64,000 bases of DNA from Thunnus maccoyii (GCF_910596095.1 NC_056535.1:24568505-24632504); one strand, 5' to 3'. Shown: positions 48,736-61,333, counted from the first letter of the stretch. Program-made: numbers and translations. Notes: generated from the sequence alone by a model not told the origin.

Positions 48736-51700
48736 TCAACCCATTATCTGCAAAAGCAAGGACAAATGAATCATTATATGATTATCCTCAAGAATCTGAA
48801 CAAAATACTGCACAAATAGATGCATTTATGAGGATGAATGAATGTACAAAACTGATTATGAAATCCTCCAGTTAGTGCATTTAGCGTGATTTATGAGAAA
48901 CACATAATGTAGCTTGTGTGTGTTTTATCTTTGAATGTTTTCTTCAACATTCAATGCTTTCTGAGTGATACTGATTAGTGTTAAGTACTGACGCTGTTCA
49001 TCCAGCTGATGTAAGCAGACACGCGGGTGAAGACGGTGGGCTTTCTGTAGGCATTGCAGCCAGAGGAGGACACAAAGCTGGTCACACCATGGACAACCCA
49101 CTGGCCATTGACACTGCAGTTCAGGGGGCCGCCGGAGTCACCCTGGATTCAGAGACAACACATCACACAGTCATAAAATCATACAGTAACCAATGGCTTT
49201 ATTTCTGCACTTTTGAGCACAGCTGGAAGCAAATACCCAATTTTCCAACACACTTGACTCATTCCCATTTCCTTCTCATATCTCCGTCTAATGTCAGACA
49301 ACCTCGAGCAAGTTTGTACAGAACATGAGCTTGCAAGACTTTGACAGTTTGTGCAGCTTAAGCACTAGCCTGGATCATTGTAACTGACTTGTGCCCCTGC
49401 TGAGGCAGCAAGTAATCCCGTATGTGTCTTCCAAAATATCTTCCTTGACAGCAAGGGGTCAGCCCTCAGCTCACTGGGAGACATTTGATTTCACTTTGTC
49501 ATGGTGGAGTGGGACTGAATTCTGACAAGTTCTTTCCTGTGTTTACCCGGCTCTGCTTACACCCAAACATCATTCCTACAGTCTTAATCGCAGGGTGTCC
49601 CCGCGGTTTGGGAGCAAACTGGATTCAAAATCTGTGCTTGGAAGCATCTGCCTCGCTAGAATATGTACCACTTTCTAATAAGCCATCCTTTATATAGGGT
49701 ATGCAAGTTATAATGGTTAATTATTAATGTTTCATAAAACGTTGAATTATGCTTTATAGATCAGTCTCCCTAACTTTTAAGTGCTCTATTAAGCTTTAGT
49801 TAAGTCTTTAAAAAATCAATACTAAATGTCAGATTGCATACACAGTCCTTTCTAGGATCTCATAAACTCACCTGGCAACCAGATTCACTGCCACCACCAG
49901 CACAGACCATGGAGTTCTTCACAGTGCTGCCCCACCATCCGTAGCTGGTGCAGGTATTGTGGTCAACAACAGGGAGGTAGGCCTGCTTCAGCTGGGCAGA
50001 CAGCTGACCTCCGGCTGGGGACAACAGGAGAAATGCATTTTATAGCTGTGATGAAGTCTATGATAGCAGGATCATACACTACTATCTCTAGGGACTGCAT
50101 TCTTAAATACTTTTCCTGAAACATGGCTTTTACTGTGTAGATGTATCGTGTATTATGTCAGACTCACTCTGGGTGCGTCCCCATCCAGAGATGTAGCAGG
50201 GGTTGTTGTGGGGCAGGACCTGGCCAGAGGGAGGCAGGGCACCCAGCTGGACGTAGTTGTTGAGAGAAGCTTCAGAAGATAGACGCAGCAGAGCAATGTC
50301 CCACCTGAGGGTCACACTAGTCAGTAAGTAATTAATCTTTTCCCTCACCCCCCTGCAGGCTCATTGTGATGCCTTTAGTCCAGAGCCAGCTACACTGTTG
50401 TTTGACTTACATTTTTCCTTTTTACATTTTAATGTGTGAATAAAAGACTTGTCTTCTTCAAATTCTCCAAAAATCTTCAAATTACGAGTTTGCAACTAAA
50501 TTTTAATATGTAAAATGATTAATTAAACATTGTCACACCCTCCACCTCTGCATCTGCCTCTCTCTCTCTCTCCCTCCTTGTGTGTCTGTTTAATTGCAGG
50601 ATCAGAGACAGGTGTGCAGGAGTCAGGCTACCAGCTGCCATCCGTCATGATTAACCTTGCTATAAAGAGCCGGTTCAGACTCCTCCACTTCACCAGATTG
50701 TAGACTCTGTTTACTCAGTTAGTCATGGTTCAAGCCAACTATCTTGTTACTGCTTTGTCAGTTTTTTGCCTTTGCCTAATCCCTGTTTCCCTGTGCCTGC
50801 AGAAAACTTCAGCCTGACTCATCTGTCTCCCTCCTCAGTTCAGTTCAGCTCAGCTCAGCTCCCTACTTTCTGGGACCTGCTCTGCCTGGCTCCCCTCAGC
50901 ATTCCTCTGCCCTGCTTGGCCCCAGCTTCTTGCCCTAACCTCTGCCCCAGGTTTCCAGCTATCTGCCCAAGTCCTCACCCCAGTCCCCCAGCTACCAGTC
51001 CCACAAGGGCTGCCTTGCATCGTTATTCATTGCCTCCTGTCTCTGTGTGCTGCACTCGGTTTCACTAGCCTAGCTTTAACAAACATAATCACATATGAAT
51101 GTTATGTTCAAAATTATATGCCCAAAATATGACTTTAGACATTTTTCAGTACTTTTACAAATTACTAAATATATTGAGTGAGTTTGTAATATGTGATTTA
51201 TGTCAGTTTTTGCTTTTTTTTTTTTTTGTGCAGAAGTGGTAACCACTGACCCTCCAGCGACATTGTTGGAGTTCCAGTTGGGGTGGATGTAGACACGGCT
51301 CACGCTCATGTACTGCTCTCTGCCCTCATGGCTGTTGATGTTGTGATCTCCGAGAACAACGCGCCAAGTCCTGGAACTGTAGAGGTACAAAAAATAAACT
51401 TAAACTTATATGGTAGTTAGCACTCTCTATAACTCAAGGATATTGGATGAAGATCGATATTTAACATGGAAAAGTATGTTTTAGTGGGAATTGTAGCTTT
51501 TACTTGATAGTTAATGTACAATTGAAACAGATGGCTATGCATTCAAGCCACCTGGAAATGTTTTGGAATACATTTAAGTAAATGTTCAGCCCTGTCAGAA
51601 CATATCTCCTGCTACATCATTCATATCTCGCTTAGTTTTAGTTATTCAGCAGATATTCTATGATGCATGAAACTCCCACCGGTCCACACAGTGAGCAGCA

Positions 51701-52233
51701 GTCATGACCCATCCTCTCCTGATCAGGGTTCCTCCACAGGTGTGGTAGAAGCTGTTGCCAGACATGTACTGAAGAGAGATCTAATGAAAATGACAAAAGA
51801 GCATTACAACTACAATAAACTGAACCACTTTTTGTGTCTTGGCAGCATTCCCGACACTGGATAATGCTCAATAAAAGGATTACAAGCAACATCTGATATG
51901 CACCTGATGAAGTTTTTCAAAGTGTGTGTGAAATACATGTTTTGAACTAAGTGTGCATTACCTGCCAGGGCCAGGAGTTGGGTCTGGCCACCTCGCCTCC
52001 AACAACTTTCTCCTGAGCACTGAAGTCATCTTCCAAGTACCTGGGCTGGGGCTCCAGCTCAGCCAGCACTGAGCATAGCAGAGACACAGGAAGCATCACA
52101 GTCAGTCAATCATGTATTCAAGTGTGTTAGGAGTCGTGTGTGTGTGTGTGTGCGCAGAATGTCAAAGGAGAGGAAGAATCAGAAAGATCTTACCCAGGGC
52201 GGCGAGGGAGGTCAACACAAGAAATCTGAGCAT
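48736..52233 (-). CDS. cela1: elastase A: CELA1-type pancreatic elastase precursor
   Basis: A secreted serine protease of exocrine pancreas that cuts after small side chains. Exons: 52194-52233, 51962-52068, 51680-51780, 51251-51376, 50168-50304, 49872-50014, 48993-49142, 48736-48747; 271 residues (human CELA1 258). Signal peptide [16 protein letters not shown]. The activation peptide ends at K34, before the mature start VVGG (from V35). Triad: H79 (TAAHC), D127 (WDIALL), S221 (GDSGGP). In chymotrypsin numbering, residue 189 is Ser, 216 Val and 226 Thr, the pocket of elastase 1. The short last exon encodes only IMG and stop: the donor GTCAGT after WMNS and the acceptor TTTTGCAG support it. 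Without that splice, the frame would run on two codons to a stop at 48981. Upstream are a TATA box and the E-box element shared with elastase C. Confidence 0.93.
50521..51065. repeat. C/T-rich interspersed sequence in elastase A intron 4
   Basis: Much richer in C and T than its surroundings, with a (TC)n run near 50555 and a short AGCTC/AGTTC repeat near 50840. A promoter-like CTATAAAGAG stretch occurs near 50660. It looks like an inserted repeat of unresolved class. An open frame of about 100 codons across it has no family signature. Confidence 0.4.
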
Positions 52234-52282
52234 GTTTGCAGTCTCCTGAAACTTTCTGCACTAGACACTTCTGCCTACACCT

Positions 52283-52345
52283 CTTTTATACCCTCAGGGC
52301 CCCGTGTGCTGATAGTATGCATGTATACCAGCACAAATCCACCTG
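52283..52345 (-). promoter_or_regulatory. cela1: elastase A core promoter: TATA box and E-box element
   Basis: TATAAAAG (52283-52290, minus strand) lies 50 bp before the start codon. About 50 bp further upstream is CACCTGTGTCTGTCTCAC, with the E-box CACCTG at 52340-52345. Almost the same element precedes elastase C. The E-box plus T/C stretch is reminiscent of sites for the pancreatic acinar factor PTF1; that link is inferred. Confidence 0.65.
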
Positions 52346-52695
52346 TGTCTGTCTCACAGTTATCATTTGTTTGAAGAGCTGACTCAGCTACTGAATCTGT
52401 TTTTCCCCACTTGTATTGGCTACTACTGTCAGGTATGAGATTGTCCTGTGAGGTTATTTGTTTCCCACCATAAATGTTTACATTTGCATACATTGCAGTG
52501 GAACATTTTCTGAGTGCATATCGTGTGTGTGTGTGCAGTAAATGCTTCTTTTGGTTTTACATGTGTGTTTTAACAAGCTATGCCAATGGCTTACACCACT
52601 TCTATATAATATTGTGCTCTCATCAAGCCATTGTTCAAAGCTTTAGCAAAAATTTACAGTAACTCCTTCCCAAGACATAAAAGGGCTTAACACAG

Positions 52696-52698
<3 letters not shown>

Positions 52699-52731
<33 letters not shown>
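52699..52731. repeat. (CA)n microsatellite
   Basis: About 16 CA units in the DNA upstream of elastase A. Confidence 0.95.
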
Positions 52732-52734
<3 letters not shown>

Positions 52735-52749
52735 TCTAATATTTTCTCC

Positions 52750-55120
52750 AAGTGCACCCCTGCTGTTAAAAGCCATTTGAAGATAGGTTTTACAGCATGT
52801 ACAGTCGCTGTATATAACTTTGTTCTCTTTTTGATTGTCTGGAAAGCCAACTGGAGGCAATCAAACACTGACACATGTCAGAATACTCCAGGGAAGATTA
52901 TCCCCACAGTCTTGGAGTGTAATCAGGCAGTTTAGTTGCATAGACTATGTATTGTGTGTCTCTATACATAGAGCAGAATGTGCTTTTTTGCACTCGCTGG
53001 ATTGAGAGCTGAAAACATAAAACACACTAGAAATAGTTCATCCAAACAGTATAAAAGTAAGCTGATGTCTCACGCCAATGTGTTTAACATTGTAACACAT
53101 GTTTATACTTAACTTATAATATTAATACATGAAACCTTTGTCAACTGTGGTATAATTTTTTTTATTTCACTGGGGGGAATATTTGTGTTTTTGGCTTAAT
53201 AGCAGGAATTAAAATGTGCTTTAGCTGACTGTCCTACTGTTGTTGCTAAATTGATTAGTGTAATGAGTAGAAATATGTACATACAATAGGACAGTGTGTC
53301 ATGTATGAATCTACATCATCCCTCAAGAGAAGCATGAACTCGACACCCATGAAGAACGGGTGTATCCGTCTGGTCAAAGCTGCTCTAAAGTCAACATCAG
53401 GATGTTTCAGTTGGATGGACAGCTGAGCTCCAGCGATGCAGAAGGTGGAGGGGAACATGTAAAGGTAATGGGATTATGTGCGCTACAGTATGTGTGAAAT
53501 GGGATGTGTGTACATCCTTGCATGTTAGAAGTTACAAGCTGATGATTATTATAGATTGGGATCAGTGTTTAAAGCTTAACAAGCCCAAGGCTGCAGCACA
53601 GTATTCCACTTTAAGCCTTTGATACGTTCTCATGAGACCCTGTGGAGGTGATTTTACAACTCTGAATTCCAGTGTTGGTGGTGATAAGTAGATAGGGGCT
53701 GCTGCAGGGAGATACACAATTGTTTTAGGACCAAGTTGTTCAGCCATCAGGGAAAAAATACTTCTTTAATTCTCACCTACATTCAACTGTGATTCTCTTG
53801 AGTTCGTGATCTTTGTTTTAGGCAACAGATACGATACAAAGCTTTATTTTACCAGCTGTGATCCACCATTACTCAGGGCTCCAGGACGTTGACATAACCA
53901 ACAAGTGCTTTTCTCTACTGCTCTACTGTTCAGGTTTCAGATGCCAGCATACACCTACACATCCTCTAGCTGTTGTATAACACTTTGACAACTCACCTAA
54001 GACATGCTGTGTGGTCTGAGCTCTGTTATCTGTTCCTCTCCAACCAGACCACAGCAGGTTAGCGGTGTAGACAAAACCTTCATAAACCATTACTGTGAAT
54101 GAGAGACACAGACTGCTGACTCACAGTTAAACATATCATATATTATTGTATAGATCATTGGATTAATATATTATTAATTTAATTGTAAGATGTTGTTTGG
54201 TACTATGCTGTACAAATTTTTGACTAAGGTTCTTGCAGGAATTAAAGAATTTTTTTTCTATATAATGTATATTTTTTATTCAAAAACTCTGTACAGTTTC
54301 TCTGAATAAACTTGATAATAATCAACAAAAGGTGTCCAGGAAGGATGTATAGTTATTAATACACAGTACATCCACATAGAAATGGTGGTTCAAAATAACC
54401 TCCCCATAGACCTTGCGTAAGGAAGCTACTCCAGTGACTCAAGGTGAAAATAACACTTGTACTGTTCACTGTCATTTCCCATAATTTACATAAAAAGATA
54501 TGGGAAATGGAAGTCTGATGAAAAGAGGGAATGCAATGTACCGAGCTCCTTCAGTCACAACAGTTAGTCATTAGTCTGTCTGGTAAGAGTTATTTCCATT
54601 CTTATTATATGTGTATACGACAGCTACAACATGTGTGTCGTTCCCACCATAGGCAGACACTTATCATGCATATACTGCACCCTCCATTTCAGTGGTCACT
54701 GCAGCCCTTGCCTTTGCAAATGTCACAAAACCACCAGAGAGGCAGCAGAAAGGGTAGCACAAACCTTATGTTTATTAAACACAGATCAGACCAAATTTAT
54801 CTGACCAATTTTTGATGGGTGCAAAAAAAATGGTGTATGTGGGGGGGGGGGTTGTAATTTGAAAAATAAAGGGGATTAATACAGAATGACAGGCAGACAG
54901 ACAGCGTTTACCCAGGGCTGCTGGCTGTCATGATTCAGAATCAGGGGAAATTTGCATTATGTCAAAAAAAAGTGTAACCTTGTGTCTCTGGTATACAGAG
55001 CACCGTCTGCTCGTCTGTGTGTTTGTCCCGTTTCTGATGGTCACATTTCTGAGTTATAGCTGCACTGAACAGGAAAATGTTGAATATGGAGTTTTAGGAC
55101 GCCTGATAAGACTGGTTTGT
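52750..55120. other. spacer between elastases A and B
   Basis: No gene called. Open stretches around 53255-53460 and 53562-53747 look somewhat exon-like but have no recognised family and no consistent splice partners. A G-run lies near 54841. Confidence 0.45.
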
Positions 55121-55277
55121 GATGTTTATCTATATTCCAGTCAACACGGAAAAAACTTTCAGCTGCAAAAAAGGAACCATATTCAGTATATCATCATCTG
55201 CACCTGTTTCAAATGCTAAATGTAAAGTGACTTTAAGTAATTGGGGAGTCATTATAATGTTTTTTTCCCTTTTTGTT

Positions 55278-57991
55278 TTACATTACATTTCCATCACTCA
55301 CTGAGTTCTTCCATGTGATGTAGGCGGCCATACCAGACACAAAGCTGGCGATACCATGGACGTACCAGCTGTTGTTAACTTTGCGGTTAAGAGGGCCACT
55401 GAAGTCTCCCTAAGGTGAAAAAAAGAACTGGTTGATAAATATACAAAAATATCCTTTTTTCTTTATTGCCATCTGTTGCAGCAAGATTCAGGGAGATATA
55501 TGACACGTCAGCTAGAGGAAATTAGATGCTTTTCTTTCTCTTTGTGATCTATGCTGATAGGATGGGTGTTTTTCATAATTAGAAACAATAAGAAACATGT
55601 GAATCTTTTTGAAAATCTGTGTTTCAAAAGGCCAAACATCACTCAGTTGGAATGAACTGAACTATTTGTTTTAAATTGTTTAAAAAAAGGGGGGTGAACT
55701 CCTAAACACTTTTAGCACAGCTTTAATTAAAGAAACAATGAAACTTGGTTTCTTTGGGGGCTGGCAGGATTAATCACTGTTTATCTCTGTTGCAAATTCA
55801 TTAAATTTTATGTGTGACTTGAGTCATAATGATGTTTAAGTTAAAACCACAAACACTGAGTCAAAGGTTCAGCTGATCTGCACAGCTGGTGATGAACGGG
55901 ATATTTTTGTATTAAAACTCAGCTGATATAATCATCAGTGTGCTTGGTTTGATTGGACTGAGTGAGTTAAGGAAATCAAATCTTTAACTGTACGTGAATA
56001 TTTTCATATTTTTCATATCAGCAGGCTCACGTTGCATCTTGACTGAGCGCCTCCTCCAGCACATATCATCGTAGTCTTGACAGTGTTGACCCACCAGCCA
56101 GAGCTGATGTAGGTCTGGTGGTGGACAATAGGAAGGTAAGCCTGCCTCATTCTGCTGAGCATTCCTCCACCAGCTGAAGGTACACAGAGCAGAAACAAAC
56201 ATGTGCAGTAAGATACTGAGTCAGATACTGAGTCACAGCATAACTGACGGTCAGAGAGAGCTGCAGCTGACTCACTGGAGGTGCGTCCATATCCTGTGAT
56301 GTAGCAGGGGATGTTGTGGGGCAGGATCTTTCCAAAAGGAGGCAGAGAGGCCAGTTTCACATAAGAGGTCAAGGAGGCCTCAGAAGACAGCCGCAAGAGG
56401 GCGATGTCATTACTAAGTTAGAAAAATCAGAACGTTTGAAATTCTGTTATCACAGCACAAAATGGTCCCATTGAAACAAGCTTCACCTGAAATATGCTGA
56501 CAAAAGTATTTGAGTGACTTTTAAATGATACATAATACAAACAGAAAACACCATACAGTCATAATTCAAATTCAAACTGCCAGTACCTCTAAGGTGTTAA
56601 AATAAGATTAACTGTATTGAGTTTATGAGAATTAGACAGATACTAGAATATTATAACAGATAGACTCACCCAGATGAGATGCTGTTGTTGAAGAGATGCT
56701 GTTGTTGTTCCATTCAGGATGGATATAAAACATTGATGACACTCCAGTGTTGCTCTGTCCCGTGGGTCTGGTGCAGGACAAGATCACCGAGGACTACACG
56801 CAAAGAGCTGAAACTGTTTTAGATCAGATTAGTTTCCACAGTGACACATTTTAAATGTGTGAGCAGTTACTGTATATCAGATTAGAGTCAGGATATATAG
56901 GATTTAACAGTAAGCCTAGTATCTGTTACCTGTGCACATGGTGAGCTGCGGTCATGACCCATCCTCTCCTGATCAGTGTTCCTCCACAGAAATGGTGATA
57001 GGAGCCGTCAGAGTAGTACTGGAGAGAGACCTGGAGCCGGATTCACAAAATATTATTGTATCAAGTTAAAGTCATATTTTCTATCAGCCTTAAAAAGTTC
57101 TTGGGTGAGTTATTTTAATTCTTATCTTTAAGTTCACTTCACACTTGTACAAGACTGAAGCAGCAGCCAAGTAAGTGCAGATTTGTAAACTGAAATATTT
57201 TTGTGACAGATGCATCTACAGAAGCAGAATAGAGAATATCTTAGAAATATATTAAAAATAAGGTATCACTTTAAAGACTTTAAAGAAAGTCCTTATTTTC
57301 TTGTAATATGATATTCTGGGAAATATGTTTATTCACTTATTGCTGCAAGTAAGATGAGAAGATTTTCACCTGTTCTCATTCTTAATGCTATGCTAAGCTA
57401 ACTAGCCACTGGCTGTAGCTTCATATTTAAGGAACAGATATAAGAGTGATATTGATATACTCATCTAAAAACTTGGAAAGAAAGAGAATAAGTGTGTGCC
57501 AAAAATGTCAAACTGTTCCTTTAAGAACAATTTTAAGAATCATTCTCCTGGGGATACAATAAGACAAGCTGCTGTCTAAAATAATGCACGAGTTGTCCTA
57601 TGAGCATCTTAGTCCCCTCTGCTCCCTATGATGTATGGCAAATACAGCATCTTGCCCCAACACAATGTTCTGTTACACTTTCTGTCTGTCAGTGTGATAC
57701 CTGCCAAGGCCAAGAGGTGTGATAAGGCACTTCTTCACCTCCCACAACTCTTACTGCAGTGCTTCCCCCCTTGTAGCTGGACTGAAGCTCCAACTTAGCC
57801 AGTACTGAGGCACAATAAAACTCACAAAATTACCATTTAAGCATGATTTCCCCCATGTGTTAATTGTATCTATTTTTCTATTATAAGTGAGAGAGAGAGA
57901 TTTCATTTTTCAGCAGTAAATTATTTACAGTGCAGCTCTGAAATTTCTTACCCGTGGCTTTGAGAGTGGTGTACAGCAGAAACACAAGCAT
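55278..57991 (-). pseudogene. elastase B: decayed CELA1-type copy
   Basis: Seven exons keep the positions and phases of elastases A and C: 57952-57991, 57701-57804, 56930-57030, 56670-56807, 56276-56412, 56031-56173, and 55278-55409 (read through to its first stop). Many lesions follow. The catalytic GDSGGP reads GDFSGP, so Ser195 is lost. Cys58 is changed (TAAHH instead of TAAHC), as is Cys168, each leaving its disulfide partner alone. The 189-192 loop reads SRCN instead of SGCQ. Exon 4 has an out-of-phase length change, a premature TGA, and a near-tandem repeat that brings the exon end back into phase. Exon 7 lacks about 17 residues after FVSG, including C220 and the 226 pocket residue. The equivalent of exon 8 is deleted. 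The signal peptide has a lysine in its core (MLVFLLYTTLKATVLA). Splice sites and TATA box survive, so transcription is possible, but no active protease can result. Confidence 0.88.
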
Positions 57992-58020
57992 GTCTGTCTG
58001 TTTCTAAATGCTCGTTTTAT

Positions 58021-58095
58021 TCTTTTATACCCTGAGCTGACCTTAATTTTATGTGGACTCTCTGTTGAGCTTGGCAGTGGTCAGAAATGCACCCG
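58021..58095 (-). promoter_or_regulatory. elastase B promoter remnant
   Basis: A TATA box (TATAAAAGA, 58021-58029) lies just before the start codon of the dead copy. The upstream element that reads CACCTGTG in A and C here reads CACCCGTTGTCTGCCTCAG (from 58090), so the E-box is destroyed. Confidence 0.55.
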
Positions 58096-58355
58096 TTGTC
58101 TGCCTCAGACTTTTTCAGTTTTAACTGGATTTACTGGAAATTTCTCTGCTCACAGTCTGTGTCCACACTGTTGAATTGGTTACTAATTTGAACATGTGAT
58201 TTTTATTATTTTTAGGTGTCCTTTGTACATTTTTTGTTGCGGGATAGGAGGATAATTTGATGCCTAAAGCAAAGGAAATTGGTAGTGACACACAAACTAT
58301 GTGGTTGCATAAACGTTCTGATTAAAAATGAGTCATCTCTCAAAGTTTAATCAAG

Positions 58356-58474
58356 TTTATTTTTGCAGAATGAGATCAGAAAAGTGAGGAGTCATAGTGG
58401 ATGAAAACATGATCGAATGTGGCCTTTGTCTCTGTGTGCTGCAACATGGATGAGTCTTCTGTTTACATCATGAT
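58356..58474 (-). pseudogene. orphan elastase-type terminal exon with poly(A) signal
   Basis: Acceptor TTCTTTTTTCTAG is followed by ATC ATG ATG TAA (58463-58474), encoding IMM and stop. An AATAAA follows on the minus strand (58356-58361), about 100 nt on. The layout copies exon 8 of elastase C, which lies 350 bp away. It belongs to no complete gene: elastase B starts only at 57991. It is either a relic of a lost elastase copy or an alternative last exon for elastase C. Confidence 0.5.
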
Positions 58475-58720
58475 CTAGAAAAAAGAAGTAGCTAATGATT
58501 GAACATCATAAAATAAATTCAACCTAACTGATATTACGGGATGCAATATGATCAATAAAACCTCTACATATACTAGCATTCCTATTCTGGTAATTAGTTA
58601 TTAAAGTTTAACCTGTCATATTTCATAGATATATAGTGTATAGTATTTCCCTCATTTGTGATGTGTTTGTATGAATTCCAGTCAACACTGAAGAAAATGC
58701 AGATAGTGATTTTGAACAAC

Positions 58721-58726
58721 TTTATT
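58721..58726 (-). terminator. elastase C poly(A) signal
   Basis: AATAAA on the minus strand, about 80 nt after the elastase C stop in exon 8, the same spacing as in elastase A. Confidence 0.7.
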
Positions 58727-58806
58727 TGATTTGACCAGGCATGTTATTTTGCAGGTAGAGAACAAGCTCAGTTCAGAGTAGCTTCAGCTGCAAAAAAGGA
58801 TCCTTT

Positions 58807-61333
58807 TCATGGATTGCTCATGATCTAAAAGAAGAAAATTCCATATTCAGTATATCATCATCTGCACTTATTTCAAATGAACTTATGAACTATAATACTT
58901 ATGAACTTGCTATTAATAGTAAAGTAACTTTAAGTAACAGGTGAATCTTTATAATGTTTTTGTTTTCCTTTGATTTTACATTATATTTCCATTACTCACT
59001 GAGTCAATCCATTCGATGTAGGCGGAGACACGGGTGAAGACAGTGGGCTTCTGGGGATAGTTACATCCAAAAGAAGACACAAAGCTGGTGACACCGTGGA
59101 CGTAGTATTTTCCATCAACCAGACAGTTCAGAGGGCCTCCGGAGTCACCCTGCGAGGAACGAGGTTAAACAAAGCATCTTCAGTGTTGTGATTGCATTGA
59201 TTAAGTGATATATAAAATATAAAATAGAAAATAGAAATAGATCATAGTAGAGTTCTTTTATTGGCAGATTAAATCTTCTTCTGCGCTTCTTATCAGAATA
59301 CAAATCCTAAAACTAAGTGAAAGCTAAGAAAATGAGGATTTGAAATTTGTCACATATTTTAAGTTCCTCAGTGTGCAACCTCCATATTTCTTTTTAATGT
59401 AGCGAGCGACTCACATTGCATCCAGACTCAGCACCGCCACCGGCACACACCATGGTGGTCTTGACAATGCTGCCCCACCAGTTAGAGCTTGAGCAGGTCT
59501 GGTAGCCAACCACAGGAAGGACGGCCTGCTGCAGCTCAGCGGGCAGACTGCCACCAGCTAGACAAGGTGGAGGAAAAAAAAGAGAAATGACAATATATGA
59601 CAATATATATTAAGCTGTACAGAAAATGCTCAGAGGGATCTTGGCATCAACTCACTGGAGGTGCGTCCCCATCCAGTGATGTAGCAAAGGTTGTTGTGGG
59701 GCAGAATCTGGCCGGATGGAGGCAGAGAGCCCAGCTGGACATGAGAGTTCAGGACAGCATCTTTGGCCAAACGCAGCAGGGCGATGTCGTACCTAAGGTG
59801 GAGATCCATTGATCATCAGCAGGCACCAAATATAAATCTCTCAGATACTAGACTCTACTGGGGAGGACATTTTTATCTGTGGGGTAGACCATCTCTTACT
59901 ACATATCAGAGCATTTTTGCCCAAAGACATTTGAGAAATAAGAGTGAAAGATTTCCCTCATAACATTATAACGCTAACAATAAAAAAAATGCTGTGAAAT
60001 CATCGAATACAATGGGCTAAAGAGCCTTAAAATCTTATGAATCTAATAAAAAATGTAATCCTCACCCTTCAGACACTCTTCTGGGATCCCATCTGGGGTG
60101 GATGTAAACACTGCGGACACCCAGGACCTGCTCATCGCCACTGGTGAGGTAGACGTCATGCTCACCGAGAACCACTTGCCACGTCCTCTGTCTGTAATAT
60201 TCAAAAGAAACATGATATTGTTTGCAATTAATTATTTTATACATTTATGACTTAAATGATTAGTGGCATGTCAGATAGAGCCTTACGAATTCTTATCACA
60301 GTAAACTGGTGTAAAAGATAAAGACCACAACCCGCCATGAAATGATCCCTGGTTTTGTTTGATTCCTCGGTTTCATGACTTTTCATTCTTTCACTTTCTA
60401 ATCAAATAAATGAATCCTTTTGGTGTGTGACAGTTATAAATGAGTTTGTGAGAAGTGTCCTCGAGCTGGTGACATTTGGAAACGCTGAAATAAATCATAC
60501 CTGGGTACTGAGATAAGAGTGGGCTATGGATATTCAAGTAGTTAAGTAACCAAAACATGTACACAAATACACCTATAACTCATACACTCAAAGAATACTG
60601 AGTTTATGCTCTAGTTAATCATAATAATACCTGTCCACGCAGTGTGCAGCAGTCATAACCCAGCCTCTCTCAATCAGGGTTCCTCCGCATGTGTGGTAGA
60701 AGTAGCTGCCAGATTTGTACTGAAGGGAGATCTAAGGAGAGGAAACACAGACCAGAGATCTGTATATGTGATTTCATGAATTGATGAATTTGATATGATG
60801 GCTCTGTATTGTTACAGTCCCTAAACATTGTTTCATTTTGTGCTAAAACAATGCATACATTTGTTTGAGAGTTTAATTATTGATTTTGGGTTACAGTACG
60901 ATACCTGCCAGGGCCAGGAGTTGGGTTTGGCCATCTCACCTCCCACGACCCTTACCAAACTGTCCTCCACATACCTGGGCTGGGGCTCCAGGTCAGCCAG
61001 CACTGATTAAAAACATAAAAAACATGGGAAGGATTTATACAGAAGCCTCATAATATTATTTGCTTTCCACCTACAGTATAGAAAGCGGGAAAGGAGAAAT
61101 GAGGGCAGCGAGAGTGCCCTGATGGAACAGATTAGCCTATCTGGAGCTTCTGTGTTTTCACTGAACTAAATATGATTGACTGACTGGATGGCAGAGAGGG
61201 TGACTGACCGATAGAGAGTAAGAGAATGAATGAGACAGAAAGAAAGCAATAATGAATAGTATTACAGTGCAATATGTGCTGTCATTTTCTTACCTACGGC
61301 TGCGAGAGTTGTCAACACCAGAAACCTCAACAT
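58807..61333 (-). CDS. cela1: elastase C: CELA1-type pancreatic elastase precursor
   Basis: Second intact elastase of the cluster, same role as elastase A. Exons: 61294-61333, 60905-61002, 60631-60731, 60066-60191, 59656-59792, 59415-59557, 59000-59149, 58807-58824; 270 residues. Signal peptide [16 protein letters not shown]. The activation peptide ends at R31, before the mature start VVGG. Triad: H76 (TAAHC), D124 (YDIALL), S218 (GDSGGP). Pocket residues 189 Ser, 216 Val and 226 Thr match elastase 1. Donor GTGAGTAA after WIDS and acceptor TTCTTTTAG lead to a last exon encoding IMSNP and stop. It differs from A in surface loops ([14 protein letters not shown] against [14 protein letters not shown]), so the copies are not recent. 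Exons 3-7 match A in length exactly. Confidence 0.93.

Noticed and set aside
48978-48992. Reading elastase A straight through to the stop at 48981 with no eighth exon
   Set aside because: A GT donor lies at the same point in A, B and C, and acceptors with short IM-starting exons follow in A and C. Eight exons also fit human CELA1. The read-through is kept only as the fallback model.
50766-51068. Open frame of about 100 codons rich in Pro and Ser in elastase A intron 4
   Set aside because: Its composition reflects C/T-rich repeat DNA, and no family motif is seen.
53255-53747. Exon-like open stretches between elastases A and B
   Set aside because: Not elastase-like on either strand, and no splice partners could be found. 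Left as unexplained spacer.
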